Shown here: positions 1 to 5,172 of the stretch, piece after piece
Position numbering within the stretch: position 1 is the first letter of the stretch
How the letters are laid out: the number at the start of each line of letters is the position of its first letter
Source: Bacteroidales bacterium
GTDB lineage: Bacteria > Bacteroidota > Bacteroidia > Bacteroidales > Bacteroidaceae
DNA length: 5,172 bases
Direction: 5' to 3'
Assembly (NCBI GenBank): GCA_004555055.1
Contig: SFJN01000175.1
Coordinates: 1 to 5,172, forward strand
Notes under the pieces: model-generated
What the model was told of the DNA's origin: nothing
Database searches by the model: none
The model's input: only the letters and a program-made list of their open reading frames with translations
Program-made: the position numbers and the translations under genes

Positions 1-134
1 CCCCAACGTTTGGAATACATCATGCCATAGCCGGCATTGACGAAATACAGCGCAACGAATACAAAGGCTGCTATTCCACCCATAACGAGCAGAATAAAGT
101 TAAAGCCTTCGACAGCAGGAAAGAGCTGTTCCAT
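1..134 (-). CDS. Probable DUF1295 / 3-oxo-5-alpha-steroid 4-dehydrogenase family membrane protein, N-terminal part (cut by left edge)
   Basis: Reading leftwards from the ATG at 134-132 gives 44 codons beginning MEQLFPAVEGFNF and reaching the window edge without a stop. Residues about 12-33 form one hydrophobic membrane span (ILLVMGGIAAFVFVALYFV), followed by NAGYGMMYSKRWG. The pattern FVALYFV-x-AGYG-x-x-Y-x-K-x-WG is what I recall at the start of Bacteroidales proteins annotated as 3-oxo-5-alpha-steroid 4-dehydrogenase (steroid 5-alpha-reductase-like, DUF1295), which are inner-membrane NAD(P)H-dependent reductases. The catalytic C-terminal part is outside the window, so activity cannot be judged. 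An in-frame TAA at 164-162 with no ATG between it and 134 supports this start. There is no Shine-Dalgarno-like purine run, only A/T-rich sequence, as is usual in Bacteroidetes. The gene lies 186 bases downstream of ettA on the same strand, so it may have its own promoter. That it is coding is fairly secure; the family is moderately so. Confidence 0.6.
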   Translation of the reverse strand, partial: MEQLFPAVEGFNFILLVMGGIAAFVFVALYFVNAGYGMMYSKRW

Positions 135-320
135 ATAATAATAAGTAGTAGGTAATGAATTTTATTTTATAGTCAGTATAGTAAGAATTATTATGGTTTG
201 CCTGAACACTCTCTTTGGCGCATCCAAACAGAACATTCAAACATAAATTATTTTTCATAACTACTTGACTATATAAAGATAAAAGAAATAGAGTAATGGT
301 ATGTTGACGATGTACGGACT
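135..320. other. A/T-rich intergenic region between ettA and the reductase-like gene
   Basis: This stretch is much richer in A and T than the flanking genes and has no convincing open frame on either strand. It should hold the ettA 3' end and the leader of the reductase-like gene. I looked on the minus strand for the Bacteroidetes promoter pair (TTTG, 19-21 bases, TAnnTTTG) and found no properly spaced pair. There is one imperfect hairpin (207-235) and no clear intrinsic terminator with a T-tract. Confidence 0.6.
207..235 (-). other. Imperfect hairpin in the leader of the reductase-like gene
   Basis: On the minus strand TTTGG (228-224) pairs with CCAAA (218-214) around the five-base loop ATGCG. 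Beyond a G-G mismatch (229/213) the stem continues with three Watson-Crick pairs (230-232 with 212-210) and three possible G-T pairs (233-235 with 209-207). No run of T follows, so this is not a standard intrinsic terminator. It could be the 3' end of the ettA transcript, a leader structure, or chance. Confidence 0.25.
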
Positions 321-2015
321 TTACGACAGTGCACGATATTTGATGCGCCGTGGCTCCTCAACACCCAAGCGGCGGGCCTTGTGCACTTCGTACTCGGTAT
401 AGGAGCCTTCGAAAAAGTAGACTTTGCCTTCACCTTCAAAGGCAAGGATATGAGTGCAGATGCGGTCGAGGAACCAACGGTCATGGCTAATGACGACTGC
501 ACATCCTGCAAAGGCATCGAGACCTTCTTCGAGGGCACGGAGGGTGTTGACATCAATGTCGTTGGTGGGCTCGTCAAGAAGCAGCACATTCCCCTCCTGC
601 TTCAGTGCCAGTGCCAGGTGGAGACGATTGCGCTCGCCACCGCTGAGCACACGGCATTTCTTTTCCTGGTCGGCACCGGAAAAATTGAAACGGCTCAGGT
701 AGGCACGGGCATTTATGTCGTGCTGTCCCAGACGGAGAATCTCGTTGCCCTGCGACACCACTTCATAGACTGTCTTTTCGGGGTCAATGTCGCGGTGTTG
801 CTGGTCCACATACGCCAGACGTACGGTCTCTCCCACTTCGAAAGAGCCGCCATCTGCCTGTTCAAGCCCCATAATCATGCGGAAGAGGGTGGTTTTTCCG
901 GCACCGTTGGGCCCTATAACACCTATGATGCCGTTGGGCGGCAGCGTAAAACTGAGGTCGCTGAAGAGTTCTCCACGTCCGGGGAAAGCTTTGCAGACAT
1001 GATGCGCTTCGATGACCTTGTTTCCAAGGCGCGGACCATTGGGTATGAAGATTTCGAGCTTGGCCTCGCGTTCGCGCTCTTCCTCACCGAGCATCTTTTC
1101 GTAGGAATTTAGACGGGCTTTGCCCTTCGCCTGACGTGCCTTAGGAGCCATACGTACCCATTCAAGCTCGCGTTCCAAGGACTTGCGCCGTTTCGATGCC
1201 ACTTTTTCCTCCTGTGCCATTCGGGTGGACTTCTGTTCGAGCCATCCTGAATAGTTCCCCTTCCAGGGGATGCCTTCTCCACGGTCGAGCTCAAGAATCC
1301 ATCCTGCCACGTCGTCAAGGAAATAGCGGTCGTGGGTGACACAGATGACCGTTCCCTCGTATTGCTGCAGATGTTGCTCGAGCCAATCGATACTTTCGGC
1401 ATCAAGGTGGTTGGTAGGTTCGTCAAGGAGCAGGACGTCGGGCTTTTGCAGCAGCAGGCGGCAGAGTGCCACACGGCGCCGCTCACCACCGGAAAGGTGT
1501 GCACAGGGCGTCTCGGGAGCCGGACAACGCAAGGCGGCCATAGAACGCTCCAAACGGTTGTCGAGATTCCACGCGTCGGTGGCATCGATGACATCCTGGA
1601 GTTGGGCCAGGCGGTCGAAACACTCCTGCATTCTGTCTGCATCCTCGTAGTATTCTGGCAGGGCTAACTTTTCGTTGATGGCGTTGTATTCCGCCAAGGC
1701 ATCAACGATATGCTGCACCCCTTCTTCCACAACCTGACGCACGGTCTTCGAACTGTCAATATAGGGTTCCTGAGGGAGATATCCCACACTGTAGCCCGGA
1801 CTCCATACGACGTTACCCTGGTAGTCCGTGTCTATACCTGCAATGATTTTCATCAATGTCGATTTTCCCGCTCCGTTCAGACCGACAATGCCGATTTTCG
1901 CTCCGTAGAAGAAACTGAGATAAATGTTTTTGAGAATGGTTTTGTTAGTCTGTCTGATGGTTTTGGTCAAACCCACCATTGAAAAGATGATTTTCTTGTC
2001 GTCGACTGTGGCCAT
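321..2015 (-). CDS. ettA: Energy-dependent translational throttle protein EttA (ABC-F ATPase)
   Basis: EttA is a soluble ABC-F protein. In E. coli it binds the ribosomal E site and gates entry into elongation according to the ATP/ADP ratio, contacting L1 and the P-site tRNA. This 564-residue product matches the family length (555 in E. coli) and carries two complete ABC domains. Domain 1 has Walker A GLNGAGKS (45-52), signature LSGGE (174-178), Walker B LLLDE (195-199, catalytic E199) and switch H228. Domain 2 has Walker A GPNGAGKT (368-375), LSGGE (457-461), LLLDE (478-482, E482) and H511. The charged inter-domain linker (about 257-322) includes ELEWVRMAPKARQAKGKARL, the tRNA-interaction motif typical of EttA. 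An 'arm' insertion lies near 95-145. GWILELDRGEGIPWKGNYS and the C-terminal RRIKYRALS also match EttA rather than Uup or YheS. The ATG at 2015 is favoured because M-x-x-DDKKIIFSMVGLTK fits Bacteroidales homologues. No frame damage is seen. It begins 106 bases after the amidase gene, so it may be cotranscribed or use the weak promoter at 2055-2083. Confidence 0.97.
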   Translation of the reverse strand: MATVDDKKIIFSMVGLTKTIRQTNKTILKNIYLSFFYGAKIGIVGLNGAGKSTLMKIIAGIDTDYQGNVVWSPGYSVGYLPQEPYIDSSKTVRQVVEEGVQHIVDALAEYNAINEKLALPEYYEDADRMQECFDRLAQLQDVIDATDAWNLDNRLERSMAALRCPAPETPCAHLSGGERRRVALCRLLLQKPDVLLLDEPTNHLDAESIDWLEQHLQQYEGTVICVTHDRYFLDDVAGWILELDRGEGIPWKGNYSGWLEQKSTRMAQEEKVASKRRKSLERELEWVRMAPKARQAKGKARLNSYEKMLGEEEREREAKLEIFIPNGPRLGNKVIEAHHVCKAFPGRGELFSDLSFTLPPNGIIGVIGPNGAGKTTLFRMIMGLEQADGGSFEVGETVRLAYVDQQHRDIDPEKTVYEVVSQGNEILRLGQHDINARAYLSRFNFSGADQEKKCRVLSGGERNRLHLALALKQEGNVLLLDEPTNDIDVNTLRALEEGLDAFAGCAVVISHDRWFLDRICTHILAFEGEGKVYFFEGSYTEYEVHKARRLGVEEPRRIKYRALS

Positions 2016-2054
2016 ATTATTTACATCTGGTGTTTAAGTGGTGTATGCTTCTAA

Positions 2055-2083
2055 AAAATATACGCTTGCCCATTTCTGCACAA
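2055..2083 (-). promoter_or_regulatory. Possible Bacteroidetes-type promoter for ettA
   Basis: Read on the minus strand, TATATTTT (2062-2055) matches the -7 consensus TAnnTTTG at all but the last base. TTG (2083-2081), part of CTATTG, could serve as the -33 element. The spacing is 18 bases, slightly short of the usual 19-21. Transcription would start about 35-40 bases upstream of the ettA ATG. This rests on a weak consensus match in an A/T-rich gap. Confidence 0.3.
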
Positions 2084-2121
2084 TAGATACAAAAGGTGAT
2101 TTGTAACTGCATTTCAGCCCC

Positions 2122-4971
2122 CTATAAAAGAAAGTGCAGGATACCTTTCATGACATTCTGCCTCACCTTCTTGTCACTAATGCAGTCGATGGGAAATCCC
2201 ATGACGATGCCCTTTCCCGGAGAAGTCCAAGCTACGCCGGCAGAATAGCCGTCTGGAGCATAAGAAAATGCAGAAAAGCATGAGTCACCAGCAGGCTCCA
2301 AAATGTCGGAACGCTGGCAAGGATAGTGCTCCGTCCCAGGACGATTGTAAACAGGGATGGAAATCCCCAACCCGTAGAACATTCCGCGATGGTGATGGTC
2401 TACCTCTGCCTGGAATGCGACATGAAGTACCTCGGCAAGAAAAAGTGCGTCAACCTCGCGCTGCAAGCTGTCGGCGTGGGCTCCGGGGCAACCAAGGTGG
2501 GCTCCGCTAACCAACAAAGGACGACCTTGCTGACTGAAAGCACGCAGCAATGCCTGGGACTTTTCCGTAAAAACCCTGTAAGGCTTTAGGTTGTACGGCA
2601 CGTCTGCTTGCAAACCGCCTATATAATCTATTAAAGAGTAAGCTTGAAGGTCCGTCAACGAGAAATGGTCGAAGGCGGCACGGGTGACGGATACTATATT
2701 TGCATGGGGCATTGAAGCCAGCATGTCGTCGGTATGGAGCGCGATGCCGTCAAAACGATTGCCTGCAAGTTTCACCGCCGTATATTCTACCCCACAATAT
2801 CCCAAGGCTCCAGCACCTTCCCTTCCCATCTGCTGCATGGAAAACACGTGCTGGGCTCCTGAAAAAGATACATTGTCGTAATAGCTTACACCGACATCCG
2901 CATCGAGGTCGAAGCCCAAACGGCCACAATCCTCCACACGTGCCGGTCCGGACAGGCGGTCGAAGGCATTGACAATGAGTATCGTAGGCACCTGAGTCTG
3001 AAGCGTTGCATCAGCAAGATATACACTGACAGGCTCCGAAGGGAAACTCTCCCCGCCATCGTTCAGCGCAGCAACCTTGAACTGATAATGTACACCCTGC
3101 TCCAAAGGGATGCGCACACTTGTCTTTCCGTGCGTCAACACACCGTTGTCCCAATCGTCATGTCCCCTGCGGGTATAGACGATGTAGTTAGTGGGCGATG
3201 CCGAGACTTCAAGACTGTCGTCTACGGCATGCCATTGCAGCACAGCATGACCAGCATTGAGCGTGACGCCCAATGCCTCCACAGGAAGCGGCTGGACCAC
3301 GGGGTCGCCCGCACCGTGCAGCCTGTAAATCGCACGCAATATACTTTTGTAGACAGCGCGCGCCGCAACAAACTTAAAATGGGGATCATGGGCATACGCC
3401 ATGTCACTGAAGTTCTGATGCGACAGAAGCTCCAAAATCACAGCGGGGACCTGCGGACTGCGCGTTTCGGAATAGTTCCTTACCCTCACCTCACGTTGCG
3501 GCCACCGGACAGCAAACGTCCGTGAGAGGTCGTTCGCCACATCGGCAAGCAGGTCGGTAGCAATGGCTATTGAGGCGTCGCGCGACAGACCGCTACGATA
3601 GTGCACGTTACCACTGTCGTCGTAAGGCGTGGCAATGGATAAAGAACCGTATAGCGAACCGTCGCGATGGAATCCCGCATCGGTATGCAAGGCAACCTGC
3701 ATCTCTATGGGGACATTACGCCCAACAGTATCAGGCACATAGGATGAGCCTCCGGCAAGGACATTGAGGAGAAAAGAACGCGAACGAAGGTCGTCGTTGT
3801 AGTCGTTCTGACCATTTTCACGGGTGACGAGCGTGTCGGGCAGACCTGCCCACTGGGCATAGTAACGAGCACCCTCAAGATGAAGAGGCAGGCCAGATGT
3901 GTCCCCCTTACCATAAACATAATGTGCCACCGTGTCCGTAACTATGGTGTCGCGGAGTACAACAAAGCTTTTGGAGATGCTGTCGGGCACGACGCCTCTC
4001 GCCCACATTTCCTGGCCATGGAGGGAGTCGGTGGAAAGGGTGTCAGCAACCTGTACATGACGCTGGGAAAAGGTGTAGGACACCTGTGGATTGCTGCGTT
4101 CAGCACGCCCGCGCCCTCCACCGAAGCGCACAGCATCGGCCGTCACAACGGTACCGCATGGCGAATCATGGGCAACAAGTTCAACGGCATTCCTTACATC
4201 CTGCCCTGCCTCGAAACGAAAGGTTCCGAGATATACCCACGTCTTTTCGCCCATCTGCTGGTTCACGCGGAAGTGGGTATGCTGTCCGGAGTGGTGAACC
4301 ACATAGTGTGCTCGGGAGGTGCTGTTTGGAAGTGTCGCATAACTTACATATACGGCATATTCTCCTATTTCGGGTATTTGAGGTTGCCATACGGCAGACG
4401 CATTGGTGCCGCCGGCTGCCATACGCACTGTTCCGATTTGGAAAGGGAAGATTGTATCGTTGAGGGTGGGGAACGTAAGACCGAACCCCCTACCATCAAC
4501 GGTCTCCCATTCACCACTCTCGTAGTAAGAGCCGTAGAGACTAGGCGTGTCGTTGTCTACAACCGACTCTTGATCCTGAAAGTCGCGTTCACGCGGAGTA
4601 AAGACCACAGCCCCGGAACGTTCGAGCATGGGAATGAGATAGGGATAAACAAAACTTTGGCTGAGCAAGTCCTCCGTCGTGCAAAAGAGGTAGGGGCGTT
4701 GCCACTTCCATACTTTTTTGAGGTTATCGAAATAGCGGCCATGACTGGCCCAGACACTGAGATGCCGTCCTTCAAGCCCACGGGAAATATTGTATGGCTT
4801 CGAAGTGTTCTTTGTCCATGCATTTCCTTGATAGCCAAAATTCTGAGGATATGTATCGAAACCATTAGTGCAACTGTCGGAGTGGATGGATCCTATAGCG
4901 TTGCATTGTCCGGAAACTGTTTGTGCAAGGGCAAAAACAAAGAAAAAAATCAGATTTTTCAAGTACTGCAT
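2122..4971 (-). CDS. Secreted golvesin-domain protein with Amidase_3-like zinc amidase core, FN3-like and GATase1-like domains ('xanthan lyase' type)
   Basis: The 949-residue product starts with a signal peptide (basic MQYLK, hydrophobic 6-18, likely cleavage after VSG at 21), so it is exported to the periplasm or cell surface. The mature part resembles a zinc-dependent N-acetylmuramoyl-L-alanine amidase (Amidase_3), which cuts the bond between muramic acid and the stem peptide. ASHG (H77) and TTEDLL (E100) are candidate zinc ligands, GAVVFTPRERD (120-130) matches the conserved strand after them, LHTDAG (H429) would be the third ligand, and ILELLSHQN (E514) matches the catalytic glutamate strand. 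Between D130 and H429 lies a golvesin-type beta domain (about 150-285), with WQPQIPEIGEYAVYVSY, VNQQMG and WVYLGTFRFEAG. A fibronectin III-like segment follows (about 563-653). The C-terminal domain (about 662-949, from TILIVNAFDRLSGP to GIVMGFPIDCIS) resembles the class I glutamine amidotransferase fold. The start overlaps the upstream stop and has a purine-rich site. Homologues are often labelled 'xanthan lyase', but nothing here shows polysaccharide lyase chemistry. The substrate is unproven; domain calls are from motif recognition. Confidence 0.85.
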   Translation of the reverse strand: MQYLKNLIFFFVFALAQTVSGQCNAIGSIHSDSCTNGFDTYPQNFGYQGNAWTKNTSKPYNISRGLEGRHLSVWASHGRYFDNLKKVWKWQRPYLFCTTEDLLSQSFVYPYLIPMLERSGAVVFTPRERDFQDQESVVDNDTPSLYGSYYESGEWETVDGRGFGLTFPTLNDTIFPFQIGTVRMAAGGTNASAVWQPQIPEIGEYAVYVSYATLPNSTSRAHYVVHHSGQHTHFRVNQQMGEKTWVYLGTFRFEAGQDVRNAVELVAHDSPCGTVVTADAVRFGGGRGRAERSNPQVSYTFSQRHVQVADTLSTDSLHGQEMWARGVVPDSISKSFVVLRDTIVTDTVAHYVYGKGDTSGLPLHLEGARYYAQWAGLPDTLVTRENGQNDYNDDLRSRSFLLNVLAGGSSYVPDTVGRNVPIEMQVALHTDAGFHRDGSLYGSLSIATPYDDSGNVHYRSGLSRDASIAIATDLLADVANDLSRTFAVRWPQREVRVRNYSETRSPQVPAVILELLSHQNFSDMAYAHDPHFKFVAARAVYKSILRAIYRLHGAGDPVVQPLPVEALGVTLNAGHAVLQWHAVDDSLEVSASPTNYIVYTRRGHDDWDNGVLTHGKTSVRIPLEQGVHYQFKVAALNDGGESFPSEPVSVYLADATLQTQVPTILIVNAFDRLSGPARVEDCGRLGFDLDADVGVSYYDNVSFSGAQHVFSMQQMGREGAGALGYCGVEYTAVKLAGNRFDGIALHTDDMLASMPHANIVSVTRAAFDHFSLTDLQAYSLIDYIGGLQADVPYNLKPYRVFTEKSQALLRAFSQQGRPLLVSGAHLGCPGAHADSLQREVDALFLAEVLHVAFQAEVDHHHRGMFYGLGISIPVYNRPGTEHYPCQRSDILEPAGDSCFSAFSYAPDGYSAGVAWTSPGKGIVMGFPIDCISDKKVRQNVMKGILHFLL

Positions 4972-5172
4972 CAGCTGATCTCTTCCACTTGTGAAAGGTT
5001 GGGACGGAAACCACGGCCGATATAAGGTCTGTAATATTCCATAATTTCCCTCATGTCATTGTCTGTGTTTCCGGTGGGATGGAGCGTACGGTGACAGACT
5101 ATGGTGCGGTTCTGTGCATCGATGGCATACAGCATAATAGGAATGCCAGCCTTTTGGGCGATGTAGTAGAAT
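4971..5172 (-). CDS. Probable lysophospholipid (PlsC-like) acyltransferase, C-terminal part (cut by right edge)
   Basis: The minus strand is open from the right edge to the TGA at 4973-4971 and gives 66 residues, beginning FYYIAQKAGIPIMLYAID and ending QVEEIS. The order of FYYIA-x-KA-x-(I/V)PI, a beta strand, HRTLHPTGNTDNDM and a helix with YRPYIGRGFRP resembles the C-terminal third of Bacteroidetes proteins annotated as 1-acyl-sn-glycerol-3-phosphate acyltransferase family, which typically have a PTG-(D/N) turn followed by an aspartate/methionine-rich helix. Such enzymes transfer acyl chains to lysophosphatidic acid or other lipid acceptors at the inner membrane. The catalytic HX4D motif would lie upstream, outside the window, so the substrate and even the family are inferred from the tail only. 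The stop shares its A with the ATG of the next gene (TGATG), which points to one operon and coupled translation. Confidence 0.6.
   Translation of the reverse strand, partial: FYYIAQKAGIPIMLYAIDAQNRTIVCHRTLHPTGNTDNDMREIMEYYRPYIGRGFRPNLSQVEEIS
4979..4986 (-). promoter_or_regulatory. Purine-rich ribosome binding site for the amidase-like gene
   Basis: GGAAGAGA on the minus strand lies seven bases before the ATG at 4971-4969, inside the last codons of the acyltransferase gene. It partly matches the Shine-Dalgarno consensus. The other two starts visible here, ettA and the reductase-like gene, have only A/T-rich sequence. It supports the overlapping ATG as the true start. Confidence 0.45.

Noticed and set aside
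165..186. Repeated ACTATA (with TATA on both sides) in the gap before the reductase-like gene as a possible operator or promoter.
   Set aside because: The repeat is short and in A/T-rich sequence, and no correctly spaced TTTG / TAnnTTTG pair accompanies it.
381..1112. A 243-codon open frame on the plus strand inside ettA.
   Set aside because: It is fully antisense to the strongly conserved second ABC domain of EttA, and the product resembles no known family.
321..2015. EttA as an antibiotic-resistance ABC-F protein (ribosomal protection).
   Set aside because: The linker motif, GWILELDRGEGIPW-type stretch and C-terminus match housekeeping EttA along the whole length. Resistance ABC-Fs differ in the interdomain linker.
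2028..2044. Two direct copies of ACACCA, 11 bases apart on the minus strand, just upstream of ettA.
   Set aside because: Six-base repeats are expected by chance at this frequency, and no further copies or symmetry support an operator.
2122..4971. Calling the large secreted protein a xanthan lyase.
   Set aside because: That label comes from the golvesin/Xly-type domain. The visible catalytic residues fit a zinc amidase, and there is no polysaccharide-utilisation locus (SusC/SusD-like genes) around it.
2122..4971. Reading the N-terminus of the large protein as a lipoprotein because a cysteine (C23) follows the hydrophobic segment.
   Set aside because: The preceding residues are VSGQ, not an L-(A/S)-(G/A) lipobox directly before the cysteine, so a signal peptidase I site is more likely.
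3880..5025. A 381-codon open frame on the plus strand opposite the 5' part of the amidase-like gene and the acyltransferase tail.
   Set aside because: It lies antisense to a gene with a signal peptide and recognisable domains, crosses the boundary between two real genes, and its translation shows no familiar domain or coherent hydrophobic pattern. It is a codon-usage shadow.

Overview
The window looks like a chromosomal housekeeping segment of a Bacteroidales bacterium, close to Bacteroides or Prevotella. The evidence is the gene families present, the A/T-rich starts of ettA and the leftmost gene, which lack a clear Shine-Dalgarno site, and a large secreted golvesin-domain amidase-like protein of a type common in that order. 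I saw no mobile element, tRNA, rRNA, CRISPR array or long repeat.

All four genes are on the minus strand, so transcription runs from position 5172 towards 1. In that order they are: (1) 5172-4971, the C-terminal 66 codons of a probable lysophospholipid (PlsC-like) acyltransferase, running off the right edge; (2) 4971-2122, a 949-residue secreted protein with an N-acetylmuramoyl-L-alanine amidase (Amidase_3) catalytic core interrupted by a golvesin-type beta domain, then a fibronectin III-like domain and a C-terminal domain resembling class I glutamine amidotransferases; such proteins are often labelled 'xanthan lyase'; (3) 2015-321, a complete ABC-F translation factor EttA; (4) 134-1, the N-terminal 44 codons of a membrane protein resembling the DUF1295 / 3-oxo-5-alpha-steroid 4-dehydrogenase family, running off the left edge.

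The first two genes overlap by one base (TGATG), so they are probably translationally coupled and may share an envelope-related role. A 106-base gap with a weak Bacteroidetes-type promoter candidate separates gene 2 from ettA. A 185-base A/T-rich gap with one imperfect hairpin separates ettA from the reductase-like gene. EttA acts on the ribosome and has no evident functional link to its neighbours. The other open frames, including a 381-codon one on the plus strand, are best read as shadows of these genes. I found no clearly new system; the most interesting object is the multidomain secreted amidase-like protein.
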